A DNA stretch of 64,000 nt from Okeania sp. KiyG1 (lineage in GTDB: Bacteria; Cyanobacteriota; Cyanobacteriia; Cyanobacteriales; Microcoleaceae). The notes under the pieces were generated by a model, which was not told the DNA's origin, ran no database searches, and saw only the letters and a program-made list of their open reading frames with translations. A program made the position numbers and the translations under genes. Shown here one piece after another: positions 8,701 to 16,708 of the stretch; the first letter of the stretch is position 1, and each line of letters starts with the position of its first letter. The stretch covers positions 1-64,000 of the forward strand of contig NZ_BLZO01000121.1 in assembly GCF_014132355.1 (NCBI RefSeq), in the 5' to 3' direction.

Positions 8701-9228
8701 GCTTTAATACCAGAGTCAGAACGCACTCAAGCTTTTGATTTCCAAGCTAACCGAGAAAAAGCAACCAGTCAGGAATTAGGCAAATATCAGATTGTACATT
8801 TTGCCACTCATGGTTTTGCTAACGGTAAGCAACCAGAATTATCAGGGGTTATCATGTCGTTAGTGGATAAAAATGGTAACTGGCAAAACGGTTTCTTGCG
8901 ACTGAATGATATTTTCAATCTGAACTTGCCAGCAGAATTAGTAGTATTGAGTGCGTGTCAAACAGCTAAGGGAAAGGATATTAAAGGAGAAGGTTTGGTA
9001 GGGTTGACAAGGGGATTTATGTATGCAGGAGCAAAACGGGTGGTAGGTTCGTTGTGGGTTGTGGATGATGTTGCAACGGCAGATTTGATGTCGCAGTTTT
9101 ATCAGGGGATGTTGGACCAGGGGTTATCGCCTGTGGAGGCGTTGCGGGCAGCGCAATTGCAGATGTGGGAGGGTGGGATAAGTCCGTATTATTGGGGAGC
9201 ATTTATATTACAGGGGGAGTGGGAATGA
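5767..9228 (+). CDS. Secreted TPR-CHAT protein (caspase-like peptidase domain with tetratricopeptide repeats)
   Basis: A protein of 1153 residues. A hydrophobic N-terminus ending near VAAQTNPDAE looks like a signal peptide, placing it in the periplasm or outside. Residues about 90-570 are 12 almost identical 40-residue TPR units (core TTLNNIGSVYNSLGEKQKAL) plus one degenerate unit, then a helical linker with a coiled coil. From about residue 739 there is a CHAT domain with the expected dyad: His1015 in HFATHGF and Cys1064 in VLSACQT. CHAT domains are caspase-related peptidases; TPRs bind partners. Start: ATG after AAGGGG. It lies between adaptor and pump on the same strand, bracketed by direct repeats. 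A short heptamer repeat encodes an extra SDQLSVISG stretch near residue 925. Substrate unknown. Confidence 0.92.
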   Translation: MVSLMRWLSILSVNSLMLFNVGFPVLMLPSILNKGEVAAQTNPDAEAKKVFDEGMKLYEEGTAESRRGAIAKWEKALLLFRKTGNLRGEAVILTGIGSVYDLLGEKQKALNYYNQALPLYQQVGDRREEAVVLNNIGSVYDSLGEKQTALNYYNQALPLYQQVGDKGREATTLNNIGSVYNSLGEKQKALNYYNQALPLYQQVGDKGGEATTLNNIGFIYNELGEKQTALNYYQQALPLSQEVGDRRREATTLNNIGVVYNELGENQKALNYYNQALPLRLQVGDKGGEARTFNNIGLVYNELGEKQKALNYYQQALPLFQQVGDKGGEAITLNNIGSAYHSLGEKQTALNFYQQALPLYQQVGDKGREATTLNNIGSVYNSLGEKQKALNYYNQALPLSQQVGDKGGEATTLNNIGFVYNELGEKQTALNYYQQALPILQKVGDQRREAITLNNIGTVYDELGEKQTALNYYNQALPLRLQVGDKGGEATTLNNIGIVYDELGEKQTALNYYNQVLPLYKQVGDKGGEATTLNNIGSVYDDLGEKQKALNFYNQALPLYKQVGDKGGEATTLSNIAWLKRSQGKLTESLTFIEKSLEIIEDLRTKVDSAELRVSYFATVQTRYQFYINLLMQLHQQNPNQGYDSKAFHASERSRARTLLELLNEASVNIRQGIDPQLATEERKLQQQLNAIETQRIKLLSGEYTPEQKASIEQIRDKLIDEYDKLRDTIRTTSPNYAALTQPQPLTLKEVQQQVLDDDTLLLQYALGEESSYLWAVTKDSIHSYQLPPEAEIKNAAIELMLRITSPRERNDMTKVDSAADALTEILIEPVADKLNKKRLLIVADRFLQEIPFSALSIPNTDGESDGYQPLIVNYEIVNLPSATTIANIRNGTTSRKLAPKKVAIIADPVFSPEDSRLISVNSDQLSVISGKTTTASTSENRSRVFPLEAKQLDRAARDVGIKWDRLPATRTEAKAIMALIPESERTQAFDFQANREKATSQELGKYQIVHFATHGFANGKQPELSGVIMSLVDKNGNWQNGFLRLNDIFNLNLPAELVVLSACQTAKGKDIKGEGLVGLTRGFMYAGAKRVVGSLWVVDDVATADLMSQFYQGMLDQGLSPVEALRAAQLQMWEGGISPYYWGAFILQGEWE
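6036..7475 (+). repeat. 120-bp tandem array encoding TPRs (12 copies)
   Basis: Twelve head-to-tail 120-bp units with high DNA identity; blocks such as CTCAATAATATTGGC and CTTAGGAGAAAAACAAA recur every 120 bp with few changes. Neighbouring units alternate in patches (AACAGC versus AATGAG), suggesting unequal crossing-over or gene conversion. Copy number is probably variable between strains. Confidence 0.9.
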
Positions 9229-9638
9229 TATCAAATTCGGTGGCATTGGTGTAATTAGATAGAGAGTGTGGGGAGGGTGGGAGGTGTGGTAAGCACAGGA
9301 CTACCAAAAAATATAGGGTTGTCATTCTCTGACGACTACTTTGTAGGTTGGGTTGACGTAAGGAAACCCAACAAACAACAAAGATGTTTCATTAATTGAT
9401 AATGGATAATGGATAATGGATAATGGATAATGGATAATGGATAATGGATAATTACCTCTGGTTAAAACCGAGAGGATTGAGAATAAGGAAATATTATTTT
9501 TTTTTCCCCTTAAAAGGGGAGGCTTTAAACCAGAATTATTTAATTATTAATTATTAATTATTAATTGTTAATTGTAATTGTTGGGTTGCGCTGTCGCTTA
9601 ACCCAACCTACTAGATACTGATAACTGATAACTGAAAA
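9229..9638. repeat. Intergenic repeats between CHAT and RND genes, with heptamers touching the RND start codon
   Basis: Holds repeat A (9341-9376), a GATAATG heptamer tract (about 9398-9450), an STRR-type element with CCCCTTAAAAGGGG (about 9450-9570), repeat B (9574-9618) and CTGATAA heptamers (9617-9635) that run right up to the ATG at 9639. No Shine-Dalgarno is visible before that ATG. Confidence 0.8.
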
Positions 9639-12600
9639 ATGACTACTTTATTTTATCGCAATTTTCGCTTATTAATTCTGGCAATATTGGTAATTCTCAC
9701 CTGGGGAATTTCAGCTTTTTTCACGTTGCCACGACTTGAAGACCCTGAATTAGTTTCTCGCGTGGCGGTCGTAACAACTTTTTTGCCTGGAGCTGATGCT
9801 GAACGAGTTGAAGCTTTAGTTACAGAAAAAATAGAGGAAGAATTATCTGAAATTGAGGAAATTAAAAGCTACGAATCAGACTCTAGGGCGGGTAGTTCAA
9901 TTATCAATATTGAATTGTTAGATTCTGTTGAAGAGGCTGATGCTGATGCAATTTGGTTAAGAATTAGAGAGCGATTAAATAGAGCTGCTCCTGAATTACC
10001 TGTCGGTGCAAGTCCGCCACGACTAGAAGAGGTTGAAATTAAGGCTTATGCTTTGATTGCAGCTTTAATTTGGGAACAAGATAGCGAACCTAATTATGCA
10101 ATTGTCAATCGTTTATCTGAGTTATTGAAAGATGAATTGTTGGGATTATCGGGAACAGAAAAGGTTGATATTTTTGGCAAGCAAGATGAAGAAATTGTAG
10201 TAGAAATTGACCAGGCTCAGTTGGCTAGTATTGGGCTAACACCTCAACAATTATCAATACAAATTCAACAGAGCGATGCTAAGGTTTCAGCAGGTTTACT
10301 ACGCAGTCAAAATAATGATTTACTATTAGAAATAGAATCAGATTTAGATTCTTTAGAAAGGATTCGGAGTATTCCAATTAACTTTAGTGAACAAGGACAA
10401 TTTGCTCTACTGGGCGACATTGCTGAAGTGAAGAAAACTATTATTAAACCGCCTAGAGAATTAACTTTAATTAATGGTCGTCCTGCTGCTGCGTTAGGGG
10501 TATTTGTAGAATCAGATTATCAAATAGACCTTTGGGCAAAAACAGCAGAAGCAGAAATTGATAAATTCCGCAAACAACTAGGTGAAGGTCTCAAACTAGA
10601 GATTATTTTTAATCAAAGTAATTATATTGAAAACCGTCTAGACAGTCTGATTTTCAATTTGTTTATTAGTGGATTTCTGGTATTTGCAATTACAGTCTTT
10701 TTAATGGGTTGGAAATCTGCAATTGTTGTTGGTTTAGCCCTACCTTTATCAACTTGTATAGTTCTAGGTTCGATGGGATTGTTAGATATACCTCTACATC
10801 AAATGTCAATAACTGGAATAATTGTAGCTTTAGGGCTATTAATTGATACAGCAATTATTGTTGTTGATGAAGTTAGTCAAGGTGTAGCTTCAGGTTTAAA
10901 ATCGGAAGTAGCAATTACTAAAGCAATTCATCATTTATTTATGCCTTTAATGGCATCAACTTTAACTACAGCTCTGGCATTTTTACCCATTGCAATTATG
11001 CCTGGTCCTTCAGGAGAATTTGTTGGTAGTATCGGTATTAGTGTGATTTTAGCTGTGCTTTCTTCACTATTAATATCAATTACAATCAGTTCGGCAATAA
11101 CTGCAAAGTTATACCACAATCCCGGTCGTAATTCCTGGCCAAAAACTAAACAGCAATGGTGGAAAACTGGATTTTCAAATTCTTATTTAACTCAAATTTA
11201 TCAACTAAGTTTACGCAGTGTATATAGTTCTCCTTTGTTAGGAATATTATTAGGTTTAATTTTACCAATAACTGGTATAGTTCAGCTAGGAACTCTGCCC
11301 CAACAATTCTTTCCGCAAGTAGATAGAGACCAAGTACAAATTGAATTAGAATTACCTGCTCTCACCTCAATTGAAAAAACAAGAAATACTGCTCTACAAG
11401 TCCGAGAATTAATTTTACAATACCCAGAAATTGATGAATTACAATGGTTTTTAGCCCGTAGTGCACCCAAGTATTACTATAACTTAAAAGTAGGTAAAGA
11501 ACGATATCTCAATTATGCTCAAGGATTTTTGCAGCTAAATACGATCGCTAAACCAGAATTAGTAAACAAAATTCAAGCAGAAGTCGATCGCGCATTTCCT
11601 GAAGCTCAAATTTTGGTGCGGCTATTGGAACAGGGACCTCCTTTTGATGCACCAGTAGAACTGCGAATTTATGGTCCCAACTTAGAGGAGCTACAACAAA
11701 TAGGAGAACAAGCAAGAGCGCTATTAGCTCAAACTCCGAAAGTAACTCATACCCGCAGCACCTTAAACGACGTTCGACCTCAACTAAAACTTCTAGTGGA
11801 TGAAGAAGAGATTCGTTTAGCAGGACTCGATCGCGCTACTGTTTCGGAACAGTTAGATACTTTACTAGAGGGAAATTTGGGAGGTTCTGTTCTCGAAGGT
11901 GTTGAAGAATTACCAGTGCGGGTGCGAGTGTCAAATTCTCAAAGAGGAGACTTTAGCCAAATTAAATCCTTAGATTTACAACCGACTGGTTCCAGTCTCA
12001 ATCAAAATCGCCTGAATGCAACTGACACAATACCTCTATCAGCTTTAGCAGAAGTAGAATTAGAACCACAATTTTCAGTTATTAGAAGACGTAACGGCAG
12101 ACGAGTAAACTCTGTTCAAGGTTTTATCGCTGCTGGTGTTTTACCTTCAGAAGTTCTGACAAAATGGCAGCAAAAATTAAATGATTCAGGTTTTGAAATA
12201 CCATCTGGGTATTGGTCTGAGGCTGCTGGAGAGGCAGAACAACAAGGGAATGCTCAAGGAAATCTTTTCTCAACTCTGCCAGTTATATTAGTGTTATCAG
12301 CCTCAATTTTGGTGTTATCCTTAAATTCATTCCGAGCAGCTTCCATAATTGGTTTAGTTGCTATTTGTGCCGTAGGATTAGGATTTTTTAGTTTATGGCT
12401 ATTTGGCTATCCCTTTGGGTTTATGAGTTTGATCGGCACATTTGGTTTAGTGGGAATTGCCATTAACGACTCAGTTGTAGTTATGGCTGCCATCCAGGAA
12501 GACCCGGAAGCATCTCAAGGCAACCGTCGAGCTACCCGAAAAGTAGTCCTACGTTCAACTCGTCACGTAATTGCTACAACCTTAACTACAATGATTGGGT

Positions 12601-12749
12601 TTGTTCCCTTATTGTTAGGAGGCGGTAGTTTTTGGCCTCCTCTAGCTGTAGCGATCGCTGGTGGTGTTGGTGGTTCAACGTTGGTAGCTCTTTATCTTGT
12701 TCCTTGTTCGTATTTACTTCTGGCGAATTTTGGGAGAAGAAATAATTGA
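9639..12749 (+). CDS. RND-family efflux permease (AcrB-like), copy 1
   Basis: An inner-membrane proton-driven exporter of 1036 residues, the normal RND length, with the standard layout: TM1 near the N-terminus, a large periplasmic loop, TM2-6, the family joint GWKSAIVVGLALPLS, TM7, a second loop (ILVRLLEQGPPFDAPVELRIYG) and TM8-12. TM4 reads GLLIDTAIIVVDE: Asp403 is present but the second Asp of the classical DD pair is Thr404. TM10 reads GIAINDSVVV, lacking the lysine of AcrB. It should pair with the upstream adaptor. Its start codon directly follows a heptamer repeat. About 4 kb downstream lies a close paralogue of identical length. Substrate cannot be told from sequence. Confidence 0.93.
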   Translation: MTTLFYRNFRLLILAILVILTWGISAFFTLPRLEDPELVSRVAVVTTFLPGADAERVEALVTEKIEEELSEIEEIKSYESDSRAGSSIINIELLDSVEEADADAIWLRIRERLNRAAPELPVGASPPRLEEVEIKAYALIAALIWEQDSEPNYAIVNRLSELLKDELLGLSGTEKVDIFGKQDEEIVVEIDQAQLASIGLTPQQLSIQIQQSDAKVSAGLLRSQNNDLLLEIESDLDSLERIRSIPINFSEQGQFALLGDIAEVKKTIIKPPRELTLINGRPAAALGVFVESDYQIDLWAKTAEAEIDKFRKQLGEGLKLEIIFNQSNYIENRLDSLIFNLFISGFLVFAITVFLMGWKSAIVVGLALPLSTCIVLGSMGLLDIPLHQMSITGIIVALGLLIDTAIIVVDEVSQGVASGLKSEVAITKAIHHLFMPLMASTLTTALAFLPIAIMPGPSGEFVGSIGISVILAVLSSLLISITISSAITAKLYHNPGRNSWPKTKQQWWKTGFSNSYLTQIYQLSLRSVYSSPLLGILLGLILPITGIVQLGTLPQQFFPQVDRDQVQIELELPALTSIEKTRNTALQVRELILQYPEIDELQWFLARSAPKYYYNLKVGKERYLNYAQGFLQLNTIAKPELVNKIQAEVDRAFPEAQILVRLLEQGPPFDAPVELRIYGPNLEELQQIGEQARALLAQTPKVTHTRSTLNDVRPQLKLLVDEEEIRLAGLDRATVSEQLDTLLEGNLGGSVLEGVEELPVRVRVSNSQRGDFSQIKSLDLQPTGSSLNQNRLNATDTIPLSALAEVELEPQFSVIRRRNGRRVNSVQGFIAAGVLPSEVLTKWQQKLNDSGFEIPSGYWSEAAGEAEQQGNAQGNLFSTLPVILVLSASILVLSLNSFRAASIIGLVAICAVGLGFFSLWLFGYPFGFMSLIGTFGLVGIAINDSVVVMAAIQEDPEASQGNRRATRKVVLRSTRHVIATTLTTMIGFVPLLLGGGSFWPPLAVAIAGGVGGSTLVALYLVPCSYLLLANFGRRNN

Positions 12750-12759
12750 TAATTGATAA

Positions 12760-12961
12760 TTAGGGTTTGCTGATTAAATCTCAAATAATTACCATATAAA
12801 GGTTTTAGCCTTTTTAGGCATTGAAAAAATACATGGTTTTCAGCTCTTCATGTTCAAAAAGTTAGCACTTTTAGCGCATAGTTGGGCAAAAAAATTCTCC
12901 CCTACTCCCCTACTCCCCGCTCCCCTACTCCTTAAAAAAGACTTTTTCAGCAAACCCTAAT
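12760..12961. mobile_element. MITE, family TTAGGGTTTGCTGA
   Basis: A 202-bp element bounded by inverted TTAGGGTTTGCTGA and TCAGCAAACCCTAA. Inside are a run of CCCCTACT repeats and a segment AAGGTTTTAGCC shared with other copies. Related full copies lie at 38940-39191, 52748-52983 and 53007-53232, with fragments near 32836, 49152 and 59750. No coding capacity. Confidence 0.8.
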
Positions 12962-13559
12962 TAGATGTAGCTTGGGTTTCCGCTTCCTCAACTCAACCGA
13001 CATCTAATACATATTGGTGTTTTTCTAATGGCAAAATACGCCATTTATTGAGTAATATTTGTTCGTTTGGATTCTATATAATACCAATTTGAAAAAAGAA
13101 TGTTACAAATAATAAGGAGTATTAAAATAATTTATAGGAAATATCTATTGGATGAAAAAGATAAATTACTATATAAAAAATGGTGTAAAACTTATTTATT
13201 CTGTCTCCTGACTCTTGTCTCCCCCTCCCCTCCACGGTCGGGGTTAGGGTGGGTTGGGAGGGGTTAGGGTGGGTTGACTCCTAAGCAGTAACCTAAATAT
13301 TTGTAGCAAAGATTTATCAAACTGGTATAACTCATCTGTCAACACGAAATAAGAAGTCATAATTTATATCAAGGCATTTTTCATAAGTTTTCTTTAGGAC
13401 AATCAAAATACTTCTTTTTTCTTACTCTCTCGACTGTATATTGATATCGAAGATTTCTGTTAAGTAACTGGTAACATTCCTTTGAATCAAAACCTAGTTC
13501 CATCAAAAAGCAAGCTTGCAAAATGAAAGAAAGTAATTCTATTAACTCAGGTAATCCTT
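12962..13559. repeat. Intergenic region with a MITE of family TACCAATTTGA (13082-13327)
   Basis: 13082-13327 is bounded by TACCAATTTGAAAAAAGAAT and its imperfect inverse ending AAACTGGTA; the same ends bound 16063-16253 and about 60128-60322. The part 13381-13559 is not empty: it encodes the displaced C-terminus of the ApeA-like gene in another frame. Confidence 0.7.
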
Positions 13560-14987
13560 CTAATTTAGCTGATTTTTTATTTTTATTTTCATTATCGTGA
13601 ACAAAATCGTTTCTCGTTGCTGTAATTTTAGCACAAAAAATTTTTTATTCTTATCATTAATTTGCTGAATCTCATTAATTTGCTGAATCAAGGTATGAAA
13701 ATAAAAATTGAGCAGTCTGAAATATTCCTTATTCAAGAGTTTAGCAACTGCTAAAAAATACAAATCATACCCAAAATTATCAACACCAATTAATTGATTG
13801 GTTACGTATGGTATTAATTTAGTTAAATCTATTAACCTTTGTTTTAGTGTTAAGCCATCATTCTCAAATTTGTCTTTTGCCCATTTTTTATACTCCTCAT
13901 TAGTGAGATTATCTAGACAATCTAGAACTGCTAGACGCTTCTTTTCACACTCATCATCTGGCAAATTTGTTTTGTCTGTTCGACGATTGTATTTTCGACG
14001 ATGATAAGATTCCGCAGCTTGAACAAGATTTACAAATTTATTTTCTAAGTACATATCTGGTTTGTATCTGATACTGAAGAATAAATTAAAAATACTAGCT
14101 AATTTTTCCCAAGAATCAAACCATCTTTCCAGAGTCGAGGGAAGGTTATCAATGTCAGATATAGAGAAGAGCATTTCATGTTTATAAAGTAATCTGCCTT
14201 GTTCTTTTCTGTCAGGATAGTAGGTATTATAAATAGCTTCTATAGGAAATTGTTCTTTCTTGTAATGAGTATTTTCTATATCTACATTTACATCACCGTC
14301 ATAGGAATAAACTTCTAATTTAGTAATGGAGTTTGCTCTATCAGTTGCAAAAGTTAGAAAGTTATTGAGAGGATGTATGAATTTAGAGTGAAAATCTTTA
14401 AGTGAAAGTTTTTCATTCTTTGGTTGAATGATGAATGATGCAAATTGCTTAAAGTCAATATTTACAAAAGACTTGTTGGAGTAACTATAATCAAGAGAAA
14501 ATTTTCCATCTTTTGTAGTTCCTTCAATCGTTTCAGGACAAGTATATATAAATCTTAATTCTTCTTCTTTATCCTGATATGGTAATTTAGGTTCTTCTCT
14601 AATACGAGGTAAGTCAGCCCAGTCAGATAAATAACTATACTGTACCTTAGCTTTATGAAAGAATATTTTGTCTGGGTTGCTAGTAAAATGTCTGCCAATC
14701 AAAGCAAGGTCTGAGATATATTCTTGACTTGAAAAACCTGATGAACTTATTGTGGAAAAACAATTCAGACTACGACACAAAGTAATAATCTTTCTATCTG
14801 CAAATCCTAAAATAATTGGAATCAAATGTTCCAATTCTCCAGTAAATGAACCCTTTAGTCGCAGTTTAATTCCCTCATCATTTGTAAATGTCAGAGTACC
14901 ATGTATTTTTTTCTCTGGCTTTCCAGCTATTTTTTCATCTTCCTTTAAGGGCAACCACCAATATCCTGAATATTCTATATTTTCCAT
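13560..14987 (-). CDS. ApeA-like HEPN antiphage protein, frameshifted before the HEPN active site
   Basis: The N-terminal about 300 residues (ENIEYSGYWWLPLKED; KIHGTLTFTNDEGIKLRLKG; CRSLNCFSTISSSGFSSQEY) resemble the ApeA N-terminal domain. They are followed by the helical region LVQAAESYHRRKYNRR that opens the HEPN domain. ApeA is a known single-gene antiphage protein whose HEPN domain acts as an RNase. In the open frame the last 30 residues are unlike the family. Shifting frame at the A6T6 tract (13635-13646) gives FCAKITATRNDFVHDNEN..., ending at 13381, which contains the RxxxxH HEPN motif (13597-13614) and about 80 plausible residues. The intact gene would span 13381-14987 (about 535 residues). 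It is either disrupted, switched by slippage at the tract, or a sequencing error. Confidence 0.75.
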   Translation of the reverse strand: MENIEYSGYWWLPLKEDEKIAGKPEKKIHGTLTFTNDEGIKLRLKGSFTGELEHLIPIILGFADRKIITLCRSLNCFSTISSSGFSSQEYISDLALIGRHFTSNPDKIFFHKAKVQYSYLSDWADLPRIREEPKLPYQDKEEELRFIYTCPETIEGTTKDGKFSLDYSYSNKSFVNIDFKQFASFIIQPKNEKLSLKDFHSKFIHPLNNFLTFATDRANSITKLEVYSYDGDVNVDIENTHYKKEQFPIEAIYNTYYPDRKEQGRLLYKHEMLFSISDIDNLPSTLERWFDSWEKLASIFNLFFSIRYKPDMYLENKFVNLVQAAESYHRRKYNRRTDKTNLPDDECEKKRLAVLDCLDNLTNEEYKKWAKDKFENDGLTLKQRLIDLTKLIPYVTNQLIGVDNFGYDLYFLAVAKLLNKEYFRLLNFYFHTLIQQINEIQQINDKNKKFFVLKLQQRETILFTIMKIKIKNQLN

Positions 14988-15163
14988 TTTTAAACCTCTA
15001 ATTAATTAAGTATCCTTCAACAATGAATAATGAATAATGAATAATGAATAATGAATAATGAATAATTACCTCTCCTTGAAAAGAAGAGGATTGACTAATC
15101 ATGAAAATTTTTCTTTATTATCCCCTTAAAATGGGAGGCTTTAAACCAAAATTTTCGGTAAAA
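14988..15163. repeat. STRR-type element with GAATAAT heptamers
   Basis: A GAATAAT heptamer tract (about 15022-15065), then the conserved core TACCTCTCCTTGAAAAG, AGGATTGA, CCCCTTAAAATGGGAGGC and TTTAAACCA. It lies between the ApeA-like gene and the toxin fragment; a second copy of the same core interrupts that toxin. Confidence 0.8.
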
Positions 15164-15704
15164 TTATGGCAATATTTCTAGGTATTTAACTTGTTCCGAT
15201 TGAATTAAATTAAAATGTCTTCTATCTAGAGTTAAAATTATTTTTATTTGATGATGTTCTGCTAAAATAACTAAACTAGCATCAACAAATCCGAGAGGTA
15301 AATCTTTATACTTTTCCATAAGTTTTGTAATTTTATTAATATCTTCTAACTCAAGAGTAAGATAATTAAAATATTCATCTCCTAAATCTTCTATAAAACT
15401 TCTAGCGACTTTTTCTCCTAAATATTTAGTAGCTAAACAATCAACTTCTGGCAAAACAGTTACCGAAATATTGTGGTTTAAAGCCTCCCCTTTTAAGGGG
15501 ATAATAAATAAAAATTTTCCTGTTCGTCAATTCTCTTCTTTTCAAGGAGAGGTAATTCTAAATTCTAAATTCTAAATTCTAAATTCTTGAAAGGGATATA
15601 AATTTGATAATTAGTGACAATATCAACCCTTAGGAATGGTAGCGATCGTCCCTATCTAAAAAAGCAATAATTCCACTGGTATCTGCTATTACTCTTCTGT
15701 CCAT
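15164..15704 (-). pseudogene. PIN-domain (VapC-like) toxin split by an STRR-type element
   Basis: The N-terminus MDRRVIADTSGIIAFLDRDD (ATG at 15702-15704, overlapping the antitoxin stop) is a classic PIN start with its first catalytic Asp. It runs out after about 23 codons; the next piece VDIVTNYQIYIP is one frame off. The C-terminal 100 residues resume at about 15470: VTVLPEVDCLATKYLGEKVA..GFVDASLVILAEHHQIKIILT, with the late PIN Asp cluster and LDRRHF. Between them sits a STRR element of about 140 bp (15456-15596). PIN toxins are RNases. With both a frameshift and an insertion the toxin should be dead, which would make the antitoxin solitary. Minus-strand fragment 15164-15454 is still open. 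Confidence 0.8.
15456..15596 (-). repeat. STRR-type element inserted in the toxin gene
   Basis: The same core as at 15060-15160 (GGTTTAAAGCCTCCCC, TTTTAAGGGG, GGAGAGGTAATT), ending in four AATTCTA heptamers. Removing it rejoins the two toxin halves apart from a small frame error, so it can be read as an insertion with the host sequence on either side. Confidence 0.75.
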
Positions 15705-15907
15705 AATAATTCTTCCGCTTTAGAAGATAAGTCCGATCTGCCACTTGACCCCATTCCAACTGATTTAGGTAATTTTTGAGTTTTTTTAGTAAGATAATCG
15801 GTGATTAATTCTTGGATAATTTCAGGAATAGATTTTCTTGTTTGAGTAGCTAATTTTTGTAGATTAGCTTTAGTTTCTTCTGGCAAATAAATCGTTGTTG
15901 ATTTCAT
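15689..15907 (-). CDS. Ribbon-helix-helix (CopG-like) antitoxin
   Basis: A 72-residue protein starting MKSTTIYLPEETKANLQKLA and continuing through SIPEIIQELITDYL, the beta strand plus two helices of a ribbon-helix-helix fold. I chose the ATG at 15905-15907 rather than an upstream TTG because the fold begins there. Its stop overlaps the ATG of the PIN toxin by 16 bp, the usual antitoxin-first arrangement. It would repress its own operon and neutralise the toxin. With the toxin broken it may now be only a DNA-binding protein. Confidence 0.8.
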   Translation of the reverse strand: MKSTTIYLPEETKANLQKLATQTRKSIPEIIQELITDYLTKKTQKLPKSVGMGSSGRSDLSSKAEELLWTEE

Positions 15908-16708
15908 TAGTAAGATTCTCAATAAAAACAAATACTTTAATTATAGATCATTATTGAACACTATCTTCAATTATCCTAATTTCTTCCTCTGTTAACCGAT
16001 ACAATTGTAGGGTTTGGTGTCCCAAGTCCTACATTTTTCGGCGTTGGTGATTTGAGGTATTATACCAATTTGAAAAAAGAATGCTATATTTAAGTGACAC
16101 TTCAATTATTAAGTAATTAACAAAGACTGAATATTTTTTTGATAATTATTAGCTAGTCATTGTTAATTATTCTTATTTTTACCTCTCCCCTACTCCCTCA
16201 CTCCCCTACTCCCCCGCAATGCAAAAATGTAGCAAACATTTATCAAATTGGTATTATATCATGTCCGGTAGCATCGGTATTGTATAGCAAAGGTAGGGAA
16301 CAGGGAACAGGGAGGAATACTTAAGAGCAAGAAAAAAAACTTAAATTTCCTATAGATATTCACCTTTGAATTTACACAAACGATACCAGCGGACTTAACG
16401 AAGTCAGAAGTCAGAAGTCAGAAGCGGTGCGACCCCGCGACGACGCCAGCTCGCTTGCGGAACGCGCACTCCTGTGAGTCAGAAGTTATTTTTGTAACGT
16501 GGATTAGAGCAACGCTCCAAAAATATTACGCCTTAAAAGGCGGGGTTTTAGACCCTGATGATTTTGATAATATTATTTCTTGTCCGGATAAGAGTACAAA
16601 CAAAAAACTTTCTTCTTCTACTATTCTTTCTTCTTCTTTCTTTCCTCCTGACTCCTGTACGGGCGAGCAGAAAAACTGATAACTGTTAACTCTTAACTGA
16701 TAACTGAA
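15908..16708. repeat. Gene-free region: two adjacent MITEs and heptamers touching the next start codon
   Basis: 16063-16253 is a TACCAATTTGA-family MITE. 16255-16396 is an ATATCATGTCCGG-family MITE (left end GGTAGCATCGGTATTGTATA, right end ATTCACCTTTGA..ACGATACCAGCGGAC). A short GC-rich repeat with CGACGACGCCAGCTCGC sits near 16430. 16672-16706 is ACTGATA-type repeat leading straight into the ATG at 16709. Open frames here look spurious. Confidence 0.7.

Noticed and set aside
16455-16679. 74-residue ORF before the second RND gene
   Set aside because: Built from dispersed repeats and low-complexity TTCTTC runs; no domain and no ribosome site.
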